Assembly (NCBI GenBank): GCA_944323205.1
Contig: CALURO010000006.1
Coordinates: forward strand, 1 to 64,000
Source: an uncultured Mucispirillum sp.
Lineage (GTDB): Bacteria > Chrysiogenota > Deferribacteres > Deferribacterales > Mucispirillaceae
Reading direction: 5' to 3'
Length of the DNA: 64,000 bases
A program made the translations under genes and the position numbers. This document shows, one piece after another, positions 19,024 through 28,140 of the stretch. Every line of letters starts with the position of its first letter. The stretch's first letter is position 1. Under the pieces are notes generated by a model, which saw nothing but the letters and a program-made list of their open reading frames with translations, was not told the origin of the DNA and ran no database searches.

Positions 19024-20220
19024 CTAAAATCTAAACTGTGTATATAACTCTACAGTATTAAAGTCCCTATAATTAGGGTCGTTCGGGTCCTGCTTAGCAA
19101 ACATAGTTCTTGAATACTGTGCTGTAATTTTAATGTTTTGCCCGTCTATGTAATAATTAAGGCCTGCACCAACCCAGCTGATATTTTGATTATAAAATGC
19201 CTGATTTTTACTGTCAAGTCTTGCAAAATAGTAGTTATCATATCTTGCAAAAAACTGTAATGGTATATTAGGCAGCATATAACCTATTTTTACATAGTAG
19301 CCTCTTTTTTGACCATTTTGGCCATAAGATTCAGTTGAAGCATACTGACCTTTATAAGCATCGCCCATATTAATGTCTAAGTATGCAGCAGATGCAGTGA
19401 ATACACCTATATTTTCAAAACCCTGCTCATAGAAAATATCTACAGAGTATGCAAAGTAGTCTTTTTCACCAGTTAAATTAACTGCATCAGTGTAAACTAC
19501 ATTTGGTTCATACTGAACAGCACCACCAATAGTTAATACCTGCTTATTGCCCCTGTAAGTCCCTTTCATACCATAGTCTGTTTCTTTATCTTCTAAGAAA
19601 GAAAATTGTAAACGGCCTGTATAGCGGAACTGGCTCATATCAGAAGCAAAAAGGTCACTGCCTCTGCCAGTTTTACCTTCCATAACATCTACACGGTATT
19701 GTATCCAGCCATCTAAAATATTACCCCATACAGCAACACCAATATCACGGCTTGTTTTAAAAGTAGTATTTATAAATAATGAACGGTCTAAGTTTAATGG
19801 CTCAAAACATGCCTCTAAGTTTTCACGAGTAAGGTTGTGTTTAAATTTACCTAACTGAAATCTTAAAAAGTCAAACGGATCATATCTGATTTGTGCATCT
19901 AAAACATAAAAGTTTTGGTTTGGCTGGTCAGATATACTTAATGGGTTTATAATATCATTTTCAATATATTCTGTTTGAAAATAAAAGCTTAATACATCAT
20001 TATATGTGCCAATAAACCCAAGTCTGTTTCTTCTAAAATTTAAGTTTAAGGCAGCCTCGTTATTCATAACCCCTGTGCCTGTATCACGGTAAGTTAAACC
20101 AAACTGAGTATCATAAAATATTTTTAAATAAGCGTTTTCACCAAGCTGAATAGGCTCAAAAGCATAAACAGAAGATGCAAAAACACTAACAATTGATATA
20201 ATTAACAGTAATTTTTTCAT
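19024..20220 (-). CDS. Outer-membrane beta-barrel porin (ExtI-like)
   Basis: A 398-residue protein with a signal peptide (about 1-20, ending VYA), alternating amphipathic beta-strands throughout, and a C-terminal aromatic residue (...VELYTQFRF) as used for barrel insertion. No CXXCH motifs. In conduit clusters the porin is the sleeve through which cytochromes or metal(loid) anions pass. The gene lies 26 bp after the rhodanese-like gene. Family placement as a phosphate-selective-type or ExtI porin is by resemblance, not by search. Confidence 0.75.
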   Translation of the reverse strand: MKKLLLIISIVSVFASSVYAFEPIQLGENAYLKIFYDTQFGLTYRDTGTGVMNNEAALNLNFRRNRLGFIGTYNDVLSFYFQTEYIENDIINPLSISDQPNQNFYVLDAQIRYDPFDFLRFQLGKFKHNLTRENLEACFEPLNLDRSLFINTTFKTSRDIGVAVWGNILDGWIQYRVDVMEGKTGRGSDLFASDMSQFRYTGRLQFSFLEDKETDYGMKGTYRGNKQVLTIGGAVQYEPNVVYTDAVNLTGEKDYFAYSVDIFYEQGFENIGVFTASAAYLDINMGDAYKGQYASTESYGQNGQKRGYYVKIGYMLPNIPLQFFARYDNYYFARLDSKNQAFYNQNISWVGAGLNYYIDGQNIKITAQYSRTMFAKQDPNDPNYRDFNTVELYTQFRF

Positions 20221-20246
20221 AGCTATTCTCCTTGTTTATACTTTTA

Positions 20247-21767
20247 TTAGCAGCCAGCAGGGGCTGAGCCACCGCCAGTTGATGCACCGCCAGAGTTACC
20301 GCCATTAGATGTATCACCTACGCCTGAATGATAGTTTTTATCCGCAGTGTTGATTTCCCTGCCGTCGCCTGCATATTCGTTATCAGCAGCTGATAATGAT
20401 GAACCTGATGATATAGTACCGTCAGTTGCTACATTAGTTCTTAAAACTAAATAATCAGTATAAAAAGAAGTATCCCACAACACATTTTTAAATACAGAGC
20501 TTTTACCAAGTGAAGTAGAAATATCTGTTTTTGTATTATATTCTTGATATGTGTATGTTGCTGGATTTGAAATTAAATAATTTGTTGCAGTTTTTGCACC
20601 TGTGCCTGCAACTGTAACAAAATCTTGTGCTGTATCTTTTACATAGAATGTTGCAAAATTACCCCATTCATTCCAAGAGCCATCATAAATAGCAGCATTT
20701 GTATAGCCTAATATTTCTCTTATTACAAACCAGTGTGGAGCTGTAGACTGACCACTTCCACAGTGAGTAATAATTCTTCTATTTTTATCTGCTGGTAAAA
20801 ATTCTGCCTTTTGACCTTCTCCAACATAACGAGTCATTAATGGCAGGATTTCTTCAGCAGTTTTAAATCTGCCATCTGCATTAAAGTATAAAGACGCACT
20901 GTTGCTATAATCTGTTTGATTAGATGGATCTAATGCAAGCTGAGTAGCACCTCTTATTCTTCCTGCAAAAGCATTAGAGTTATTAGCAACCCTTGCTATA
21001 ACATTCCCCCCCCCATTAGTGACTGTTGCATTAGCTGCCATAGTAGGAATTAATATTGAACTTCCTGAACCATCTTCTTTAAATAAACCATTTTTAGCAC
21101 CGTCAAACACTTCACCAAATGATGCTCTGTAACTGTCTATTTTTTCAGCAGGTAAATCTTTTACAGAAAATGTTGTAGGAACAATAGCTCTGTAAACTGG
21201 TGTTTCCATATATGCACCATTTTCAATTGTGCTGATATAAGTATTTGCACCATTTAACACTTTTACATATTTATTAGAAAAACCCCAGTATTTAAATGTC
21301 CAAAATACTCTGTGTATGTTGTTAGTTGTATGCGAACTTGCAGTAATAACAACAAGAGTATTGCCATCAATTCCTAATTCCCTAAGCGATGTATCCATTT
21401 TTTCGCCACTTGCAACCATATTGCTAATTACAGCTACACCATCACTGCGACTTTCTGTAAAATAGTCATTCTGCGGTGCAGGAACAGCTCCTTTAACTAC
21501 ACTTGCTGGTGTTGTTCCTGTAACATCTAATATAACAACTTTTTTGCCGTCTGGTGTTTTATAGCCAGCATTAATATAAGATATTAATGTTTCTGCATCA
21601 ATCAGTGCGGACCCTGCTACACTATCTTCAGCATAATATTCGGCAATCGCTTGAGCTTTTTCTTCATTAACATCATCATAACCACATGCAGCAATGAAAG
21701 AAACAGCAAGCACACTAAGCAGCATAAATTTAATTAATGCCGCAGGCTTAGAAATAAATTTTTTCAT
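20247..21767 (-). CDS. Tandem rhodanese-like lipoprotein (ExtH-like) with a G9 tract
   Basis: A 506-residue lipoprotein (lipobox FIAAC, Cys about 28) with two rhodanese-type domains. The first (about 60-200) has no catalytic Cys in its loop (ITASSHTT). The second carries HCGSGQSTAPHW near residue 340 and the conserved YDGSWNEWG. The C terminus is Gly/Ser-rich and ends PAGC. A run of nine Gs (21006-21014 on the opposite strand) encodes three Gly between the domains; a one-base slip would truncate the protein. It is the first gene of the rhodanese-porin-small protein operon. A sulfur, selenium or tellurium handling role is inferred. Confidence 0.75.
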   Translation of the reverse strand: MKKFISKPAALIKFMLLSVLAVSFIAACGYDDVNEEKAQAIAEYYAEDSVAGSALIDAETLISYINAGYKTPDGKKVVILDVTGTTPASVVKGAVPAPQNDYFTESRSDGVAVISNMVASGEKMDTSLRELGIDGNTLVVITASSHTTNNIHRVFWTFKYWGFSNKYVKVLNGANTYISTIENGAYMETPVYRAIVPTTFSVKDLPAEKIDSYRASFGEVFDGAKNGLFKEDGSGSSILIPTMAANATVTNGGGNVIARVANNSNAFAGRIRGATQLALDPSNQTDYSNSASLYFNADGRFKTAEEILPLMTRYVGEGQKAEFLPADKNRRIITHCGSGQSTAPHWFVIREILGYTNAAIYDGSWNEWGNFATFYVKDTAQDFVTVAGTGAKTATNYLISNPATYTYQEYNTKTDISTSLGKSSVFKNVLWDTSFYTDYLVLRTNVATDGTISSGSSLSAADNEYAGDGREINTADKNYHSGVGDTSNGGNSGGASTGGGSAPAGC

Positions 21768-22074
21768 AACCCCTCCATAATTTGTAAAAAGTGGATAAAT
21801 GTTGTAGACAATTTATCTTTTATTTTAATTTATTACTTTTTTAAATAAAAATCAAGATAAAATAATACATTATTATAAATTTTTAATCATAGCTTTTTTC
21901 TAGAAATATCTTTAAATATTACAGATATTATAGATATTTTCTACCCTTTAACTATGAGTTACCATTATATATATCCTACTATTTTTATATTAATTAGAAA
22001 ATTATTATATAAGTTTTTATAATTATGTTTTATTTCATATTTTATGATTTTATCAATTTTATGTGTAATTATTG
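21768..22074. other. AT-rich intergenic DNA without recognised features
   Basis: Upstream region of the rhodanese-like operon. It is strongly AT-rich, with no convincing ORF, hairpin or promoter match that I would defend. Confidence 0.5.
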
Positions 22075-22077
22075 AAG

Positions 22078-22303
22078 CGGTTTTTGCGAAGACTGCCGAT
22101 TTCCCGAGCGAATAGTTAGGAATCAGAAATCGCACAGGCTTAGGACTTTTTATTATGGATAATAAGATTCTTCGCTGTCGCTCTGAATGACAAGGTGGGT
22201 AAGTTTGCAGGCTCTGAATGACAGTTATTGCAATTATTTCTATTTTTACATATATTATCAAATAATTATAGCATTTTTTAATAAAAAAATGAGATACCCC
22301 TAG
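22078..22303. repeat. Left-truncated MITE-like repeat with hairpin module
   Basis: It contains the hairpin with stem CGATTTC/GAAATCG (22097-22103/22126-22132). The MITE right half follows (GCTCTGAATGACAG ... ATGAGATACCCCTAG). The left terminal inverted repeat is absent. Confidence 0.65.
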
Positions 22304-22396
22304 GTATCTAACAACTGATTAAAATATTTACTTTTATCATTTAATAGTATATATTATACTTATAATACACACTAAATAAAATATAGGAGTAAATAT

Positions 22397-22675
22397 ATGG
22401 CATTAGCATTAAGAAAAAATATTACTTTGTCAGTGAAAGAAAACCAGCTAATAGAAGATTATTGTAAAAAACATGGTAAGACTTTTTCAGAATTTGTAAG
22501 GACAGCTGCTGTTAATTATATTAAAGAATCAGAAAATCAGGATTTGGCAGAATTTCTTAAAAGAAACTGCAGTTATTTAGAAAACAGCGAGCAAAAAGAA
22601 ATAGATACAATAATGAAGAAGCTAGAAACTGAACAGGATAAAGGGCGGGAAATTTCGTTAAATGAGCTATTATAA
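22397..22675 (+). CDS. Ribbon-helix-helix antitoxin of a RelE/ParE-type module
   Basis: A 92-residue protein. The N-terminal RHH pattern (RKNITLSVKENQLIEDYCKKHGKTFSEFVRTAAVNYI) binds DNA and normally autoregulates the operon. The acidic C-terminal half would wrap the toxin. AGGAG lies 7 nt before the ATG. The toxin gene overlaps its end by 14 bp, typical of coupled antitoxin-toxin pairs. Confidence 0.85.
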   Translation: MALALRKNITLSVKENQLIEDYCKKHGKTFSEFVRTAAVNYIKESENQDLAEFLKRNCSYLENSEQKEIDTIMKKLETEQDKGREISLNELL

Positions 22676-22949
22676 ATATAGAGTATTATATAAGAAAGTG
22701 GCAGAAAAATTTTTATTATCCAATAAAAAGGAAGGTCTAAAATTTTACAAGGCTTTTCAAGAATTAACTGAAAGTAATGAAAATGTAAAAAAATATGATA
22801 TAAAAAAATACCGCTGTTCAAATGATTATACTTATCGTTTGAGAATAGGCAGTTACAGAGCCGTATTTGAAGTTCACCAAGATAAAGTTATTATAATTGT
22901 AATATATATCGGCAGTCATGGAGATGTATATAAAAATATCAAAAGATAA
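22662..22949 (+). CDS. RelE/ParE-family toxin
   Basis: A 95-residue protein with the RelE/ParE fold signature near its C terminus: YRLRIGSYRAVFEV, then IIVIYIGSHGDVYKN. RelE-type members cleave mRNA at the ribosome and ParE-type members inhibit gyrase; the sequence does not decide between them. It overlaps the antitoxin gene by 14 bp. The locus sits beside a mobile repeat. Confidence 0.85.
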   Translation: MSYYKYRVLYKKVAEKFLLSNKKEGLKFYKAFQELTESNENVKKYDIKKYRCSNDYTYRLRIGSYRAVFEVHQDKVIIIVIYIGSHGDVYKNIKR

Positions 22950-22983
22950 AATATGGTAAATTCTAAAAACATTTGCGAAAAAT

Positions 22984-23010
22984 GAAGTAAATAAAAAAAC
23001 TTCTTGCTTT
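22984..23010 (+). terminator. Probable terminator of the toxin-antitoxin operon
   Basis: Short stem GAAGT/ACTTC with an A-rich loop, followed by TTGCTTTTTTT. Confidence 0.5.
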
Positions 23011-23061
23011 TTTTATGTTTTATTATAATAATACCAAAATTGTATTTTTTTGGAGAATAAT

Positions 23062-23382
23062 ATGGGTTTTTTTGATATATTTAAGTTTAAAGATATTAAT
23101 GGTGAGCTTGAAAAAGCAAAAACTATTGAAGGAAGTGTCATACTAGATGTTCGCTCTGTTTCAGAGTATAAAGGCGGCCATATTCCTAACAGCATTAATA
23201 TTCCAGTTGATGAAATCAGTAAAATTTCTATGAAGTATAAAGATAAAACAACACCATTTTTTGTTTACTGTTTAAGTGGGGCAAGAAGTGCTGGTGCTGT
23301 TAGAATGATGGCTCAAATGGGATATGAAAATGTTGTAGATATGGGCGGTATTTCCCGCTATCATGGAGAAATTGAACGCTGA
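23062..23382 (+). CDS. Single-domain rhodanese-like protein
   Basis: A 106-residue cytoplasmic rhodanese with no signal peptide. ILDVRSVSEYKGGHIPNSINIP is the standard N-terminal signature, and the active loop reads CLSGARSAGA with the catalytic Cys. I chose the ATG at 23062 because GGAG (23052-23055) sits 6 nt upstream; an in-frame TTG at 23050 overlaps that ribosome-binding site. It probably carries sulfane sulfur to an unknown acceptor. The last 22 bp overlap the convergent DUF167 gene. Confidence 0.88.
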   Translation: MGFFDIFKFKDINGELEKAKTIEGSVILDVRSVSEYKGGHIPNSINIPVDEISKISMKYKDKTTPFFVYCLSGARSAGAVRMMAQMGYENVVDMGGISRYHGEIER

Positions 23383-23642
23383 AATTTTTCCAGCAAAGCA
23401 GTTATTTCTTCATGGCTTTTATCTGTATTTATATCTAATATTTTAAGCCGTGAAGCTTGACCAGAAGATATTACTATCTCAGATTTAGGTATATTTAAAA
23501 GTTTTGCAAATATTTTGATAATTTCACTGTTTGCAGCACCATCAACAGGCGGTGCTGTTATTTTTAATTTTGGCATACCGTCATGCAGCCCTGCATAGCC
23601 AGATTTTTTAGAGTTTGGCTGTATATATACTTTTATTTTCAT
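23361..23642 (-). CDS. DUF167 (YggU-like) protein
   Basis: A 93-residue protein matching the DUF167 pattern: an early KIKVYIQPNSKKSGYAG, then LKITAPPVDGAANSEIIKIFAKLL, the diagnostic family segment. Function unknown. It overlaps the convergent rhodanese gene by 22 bp and is divergent from argC. Confidence 0.88.
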   Translation of the reverse strand: MKIKVYIQPNSKKSGYAGLHDGMPKLKITAPPVDGAANSEIIKIFAKLLNIPKSEIVISSGQASRLKILDINTDKSHEEITALLEKFQRSISP

Positions 23643-23774
23643 AAACTGTTTTTATTTTTCCTTTGTTCAATATATTTTTACAAGTATAAATAATTTTTAT
23701 AAATATTTCTATTTATTTTTAATAAAATAAATTATATAAATAAAAATTAATCATTATATCTTAATGGAGAATTT

Positions 23775-24776
23775 ATGCGTGCAGGTATTATTGGTGCAAC
23801 AGGTTATACAGGTGTGGAGCTTGTAAAAATAATTACAAGGCACAGTCAGTTAGAGTTATCAGTTATTACTTCAGAAAGCTATGCAGGAAAGCCGTTTTCT
23901 GAAATATACCCTTTAATGCAGGGTGTATGTGATATGATATTAGCTGAAAATGATATAGATTCAGTTTCACAAAAGGCTGATGTATTTTTCTTATGCCTTC
24001 CCCATAAAACAGCTATGGAAACAGCAAAAGTTTTATATGAAAAAGGTAAAATAGTTATAGATTTAAGTGCCGATTTCCGCATAAAAGATAAAAATATTTA
24101 TGAAGAAGTATATGGCACTACTCACACAGCAAGCCACTTGCTAGAAAAGGCAGTTTACGGACAGGCAGAAATATATACAAAAGAAATAAAAAAATCATCA
24201 CTTATTGCAGGTGCAGGCTGCTATCCTACATCTATTATTACTCCACTTTATCCACTGCTTGAAAGCGGCCTAATTGATGATAATTCGTTTATTATAGCAG
24301 ACAGTAAGTCAGGGGTAAGCGGTGCAGGCAGAAAACCAAGCCTTACTAATATATTTTGTGAAGCTAATGAAGATTTAAAACCATACGGCATATTTTCCCA
24401 CCGCCATAATTCTGAAATTGATTTTATACTCTCACTTGCACAGAAAGAAACCCATGTTGTATTTACACCACATTTACTGCCTGTAAACCGTGGCATATTA
24501 TCCACTATTTATTTTAAAACAAAGGCAAAAAAAGAAGAGCTTGAAAATACAATAAAAGAAAAGTATAAAGGCAGATATTTTGTAAGGGTAAAAAATACAA
24601 TACCTGCTATAAGATATGTGGCAAATACTAACTTTATAGATATTGCAGTATACAAAAAAGATGATACCGCCATAATTGTTTCAGCTATTGATAACCTTTT
24701 AAAAGGTGCATCAGGTCAGGCGGTGCAGTGTTTTAATATAATGCAGAATATTGAAGAAACAACTGGTTTGATATAA
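23775..24776 (+). CDS. argC: N-acetyl-gamma-glutamyl-phosphate reductase
   Basis: A 333-residue NADPH-dependent enzyme for the third step of arginine biosynthesis (acetylglutamyl phosphate to the semialdehyde). The N-terminal Rossmann motif is GATGYTGVELV. The catalytic Cys lies in AGAGCYPTS near residue 138, and HRHNSEI follows. Length is normal. GGAG precedes the ATG. argJ follows after 22 bp in the same operon. Confidence 0.95.
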   Translation: MRAGIIGATGYTGVELVKIITRHSQLELSVITSESYAGKPFSEIYPLMQGVCDMILAENDIDSVSQKADVFFLCLPHKTAMETAKVLYEKGKIVIDLSADFRIKDKNIYEEVYGTTHTASHLLEKAVYGQAEIYTKEIKKSSLIAGAGCYPTSIITPLYPLLESGLIDDNSFIIADSKSGVSGAGRKPSLTNIFCEANEDLKPYGIFSHRHNSEIDFILSLAQKETHVVFTPHLLPVNRGILSTIYFKTKAKKEELENTIKEKYKGRYFVRVKNTIPAIRYVANTNFIDIAVYKKDDTAIIVSAIDNLLKGASGQAVQCFNIMQNIEETTGLI

Positions 24777-24798
24777 CAGTTTTCAGGAGGATAAGGAT

Positions 24799-26010
24799 AT
24801 GCTTGGCAAAGTAAGTTACGGTGGGGTAACAACACCAACTGGTTTCAGGGCAGCAAGTGCTAATGGAGATATAAAAGGTAAAAAAACAGAAAGAGATGAC
24901 TGCGGGTTAATTTTTAGTGATACACCTTGTGAATTTGCTGCTGTATTTACAAGTAATGTGGTAAAGGCTGCCCCTGTATTATATGATATGGAAATATTAA
25001 AAAAAGGCTGCAAAGTGTCAGCAGTATTTGCAAACTCTGGCAATGCTAATGCCTGCACTGGGAAAGAAGGCTTTAATCACTGCCAGAAAATTGCAGAAAA
25101 TTATGCAGAGGGCTTAGGGGTAAAAAGTGAAAATATATTAATAGCTTCAACTGGGGTAATAGGTGTACCTTTACCTTTAGAAAAAATTATAGATTTAAAA
25201 GATGTTTTAATTGACGGGCTTGCTGATGACAACGGTATTAACTTTGCAAAAGCAATAATGACAACAGATACTACTGTAAAAGAAACAGCAGTATGTGTAG
25301 AAACGAAAGCAGGTGTTTTAACTATCGGCGGCTGCACAAAAGGGGCAGGAATGATAGCTCCAAGCCTTGCTACTATGCTTACTTTCATTACAACTGATGC
25401 TTTAATTGATAGAAATATGTTACAAAAAGCATTAAATGAATGTGTAGAAGTTACATTTAACAGGGTAACTGTTGATGGAGATATGAGTACAAACGATACT
25501 ATTCTTTTACTTGCAAATGGTATGAGCGGCACAAAAGTAACGGAAGATAATTATGAAGATTTTAAAGCAGGACTTCTTGATATTATGGATTATCTTGCAC
25601 GCCAGATTGCTTTAGATGGAGAAGGTGCCAGCAGAATGATTACTATTGAAGTAAAAAATGCAGCAAATGATGAAGAAGCAAAACTATGTGCATCAAAAAT
25701 AGCTAATTCGCCACTTGTAAAAACAATGTTTACAGGCTGCGACCCTAACTGGGGCAGGCTTATGGCTTCAGCTGGTGCAAGTGGTGCAAAGTTTGACCCA
25801 GATAAAACGGATATTTATTTTAATGATATGCACTATGTATCAGGCGGTAAAATTATAGACTATTCATTAGAAGAAAAAGCATATAATATTATGAAAGAAA
25901 TGCAGTATACTATTACTATAGATTTACATGCTGGAAGCAGTGTCACAAAATTTTATACATGTGATTTAACTCAGGATTATATTAAAATCAATGCAGATTA
26001 CAGGAGCTGA
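24799..26010 (+). CDS. argJ: Bifunctional glutamate N-acetyltransferase / amino-acid acetyltransferase
   Basis: A 403-residue ArgJ that transfers the acetyl group from N-acetylornithine to glutamate, giving the cyclic arginine pathway. The self-cleavage site is in KGAGMIAPSLATML, where Thr becomes the N-terminal nucleophile of the beta chain. GCDPNWGRLMA near residue 316 is another family signature. AGGAGG lies upstream of the ATG. uvrC starts 5 bp after the stop codon. Confidence 0.95.
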   Translation: MLGKVSYGGVTTPTGFRAASANGDIKGKKTERDDCGLIFSDTPCEFAAVFTSNVVKAAPVLYDMEILKKGCKVSAVFANSGNANACTGKEGFNHCQKIAENYAEGLGVKSENILIASTGVIGVPLPLEKIIDLKDVLIDGLADDNGINFAKAIMTTDTTVKETAVCVETKAGVLTIGGCTKGAGMIAPSLATMLTFITTDALIDRNMLQKALNECVEVTFNRVTVDGDMSTNDTILLLANGMSGTKVTEDNYEDFKAGLLDIMDYLARQIALDGEGASRMITIEVKNAANDEEAKLCASKIANSPLVKTMFTGCDPNWGRLMASAGASGAKFDPDKTDIYFNDMHYVSGGKIIDYSLEEKAYNIMKEMQYTITIDLHAGSSVTKFYTCDLTQDYIKINADYRS

Positions 26011-26015
26011 TTTCT

Positions 26016-27836
26016 TTGGCTAAACCAAAATTTCAAATCAATCTTTCAGATATATCTCAAAAGCCCGGCGTCTATATGTTTCTAGACGCTAAGGGCAGAG
26101 TAATATATGTAGGCAAAGCAAAAAATTTAAGAAACAGGCTTTCTTCCTACTTTAATGCAGGAGAGAAAACTATTAAAACTGAAAAAATGCTTACACATGC
26201 GTCAAATGTAAAAACTATTATTACAGAAAATGAAGTGGAAGCATTTTTATTAGAAGCAAACCTTATAAAAACAGAAATGCCTAAATATAATATACTTTTA
26301 AAAGATTCTAAAGGTTATCCTTATGTAAAACTTACTCAGGAAGAATATCCGCGGCTTATTTTTACAAGGAATACTCAAGATGAAAATGCTGTATATTTTG
26401 GTCCGTTTGTAAATGTAGGCGATTTAAAGCATATTATAGAAATGCTGCAGTCTGCCTTTCCGTTAAGAACATGCTCATCGTTTAGATTAAAGGAAGGTAA
26501 AATCTGCTTAAAATATCAGATTAAAAAATGCCCCGGCCCTTGTGAAAACTTAATCAGTCGTGAAGAATATATGAAAACAGTAAACTCTATAAAAAGTTTC
26601 TTTAAAGGCAATGTAGATGAAGTAAAAGAACTGATGACTGCCCAAATGAAAGAATATGCAAAAAATCTTGCCTTTGAAGAAGCTGGTAAAATCAGGGATA
26701 GAATAATATCTCTTGATAAACTTTTTTCTAAACAATCTGTTACAAATATAAGCGATGAAAGAAATATTGATGTATTTTACAAGCACTCTATTTCTGGAGT
26801 AACCGGCATAACTCAAATATTTGTCCGCAGTGGCAGAATGATTGGTGTATCTACTCACTTTTTTGCAGATACAGAAGATGAGCTTTTAGAAAGGTTTGTT
26901 ATGCAGTTTTATTCAAACACAAGGCAGTTTCCAGAATATATTGCTATGGAAGGAGATAAATATGATGAAACTATTGAATATGCCCTTTCAGAAATGGCAG
27001 GTAAAAAAGTGCATATTCGTAAGCGTGGTATTCAAGGGCTTATTTCTCTTGCTCAGAAAAATGCAGAGCTTCAGACAGAACAGTATCTTTTAAAAGTAGG
27101 TGAAAGAAAAGATGTTTCTTCAAGGCTTGCAGAGTTAACAGGGGTAGAAAAAATATCAAGAGTAGAATGTGTTGATATTTCCCATTTAGGTGGAAACTTT
27201 ACTGTGGGTGTATCTGTTGTGGCAGTAAATGGAGAGTTTGCAAAACAATATTATAAAAAATACAGAATCAAGTCTGCTGAAAATGATGATTTTCAGTCTA
27301 TGAGTGAACTTTTCAGCAGAAAAGGGGAAAATATAAGGGAAGGAAGCGATGATGAGGCAGATTTATATATTATAGACGGTGGCACAGGTCAGCTTAATTC
27401 TGCTATGAAAGCAGCAGAAAATGCTGGTATTACTGCACCTTTTATATCAATCAGCAAAAGCCGCTCTCTGCGTCCACAAAAGCATGAGTTTGAAGATACT
27501 ATTGAGCAGATACATTTACCAAACAGAAAAAATCCTGTTATTATGCGGAAAAATGACCCACTTTTACATTTTATACAACGGTTAAGAGATGAATCTCACC
27601 GCTTTGCAATAACATATTCCAGAAGCCTTGCTTTAAAAAATATTTCTAAATCACCGCTTTTAAATATTTCTGGAATGGGAGAAAAAAGACTAAAACAGCT
27701 TTTAACAGCAATCCCAGATATCCATACTAGAAAAGATTTATCTGTTAATATTATAAGAGATTATGGCAAACTGCCGCAGGAACTGGCTGAAAAAGTATAT
27801 GAATATATTTTAAATGAAAAAAATAATAATTCCTAA
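26016..27836 (+). CDS. uvrC: Excinuclease ABC subunit C
   Basis: A 606-residue UvrC that makes both incisions in nucleotide excision repair. The N-terminal GIY-YIG domain shows PGVYMFLDAKGRVIYVGKAKNLRNRL. The Cys-rich segment (KCPGPC) follows, then a UVR motif (MKEYAKNLAFEEAGKIRDRI), the RNase H-like domain (ECVDISHLGG ... DLYIIDGGTGQ) and a C-terminal HhH. The start is TTG, with CAGGAG 9 nt upstream and no in-frame ATG nearby. It is the third gene of the argC-argJ operon, an unusual pairing. Confidence 0.96.
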   Translation: MAKPKFQINLSDISQKPGVYMFLDAKGRVIYVGKAKNLRNRLSSYFNAGEKTIKTEKMLTHASNVKTIITENEVEAFLLEANLIKTEMPKYNILLKDSKGYPYVKLTQEEYPRLIFTRNTQDENAVYFGPFVNVGDLKHIIEMLQSAFPLRTCSSFRLKEGKICLKYQIKKCPGPCENLISREEYMKTVNSIKSFFKGNVDEVKELMTAQMKEYAKNLAFEEAGKIRDRIISLDKLFSKQSVTNISDERNIDVFYKHSISGVTGITQIFVRSGRMIGVSTHFFADTEDELLERFVMQFYSNTRQFPEYIAMEGDKYDETIEYALSEMAGKKVHIRKRGIQGLISLAQKNAELQTEQYLLKVGERKDVSSRLAELTGVEKISRVECVDISHLGGNFTVGVSVVAVNGEFAKQYYKKYRIKSAENDDFQSMSELFSRKGENIREGSDDEADLYIIDGGTGQLNSAMKAAENAGITAPFISISKSRSLRPQKHEFEDTIEQIHLPNRKNPVIMRKNDPLLHFIQRLRDESHRFAITYSRSLALKNISKSPLLNISGMGEKRLKQLLTAIPDIHTRKDLSVNIIRDYGKLPQELAEKVYEYILNEKNNNS

Positions 27837-27861
27837 CAATGTTATATTTTATTTTTATTTA

Positions 27862-28140
27862 CTAGTGGTACCCCATTTTTTTATTAAAAAATGCTATAAC
27901 TACTTGATAATATATGTAAAAATATAAATAATAGCAATAACTGTCATTCAGAGCCTACAATAGTAGGCGAAGAATTTATTTAAACTTTTATTTTCAAATT
28001 CGTCCTTGAATTTGAAAAACCACGCAACTACAGAAATAAATTCTTTGTTGCTCTCGCAAGCGACGGTGCGGTCCAGCTACGGACTTCTTTTTCCTGCCTA
28101 TTCGTCGGGAAGTCCTTGCGTCGCAAAAAACGCTCCCCTG
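27862..28140. repeat. MITE-derived repeat, outer part of the left long inverted repeat
   Basis: It begins with a MITE terminus (CTAGTGGTACCCC) and the MITE left half. From about 27970 it continues into the reverse complement of 43690-43860, essentially identical by eye. It contains the 11-bp stem-loop with loop GTCCTT (27991-28018) and the GGACTTC/GAAGTCC hairpin. Non-coding. Confidence 0.75.

Noticed and set aside
21965..22261. A 98-codon minus-strand frame
   Set aside because: It consists of MITE sequence (HSERQRR is the translation of the CTCTGAATGAC block) and has no start signal.
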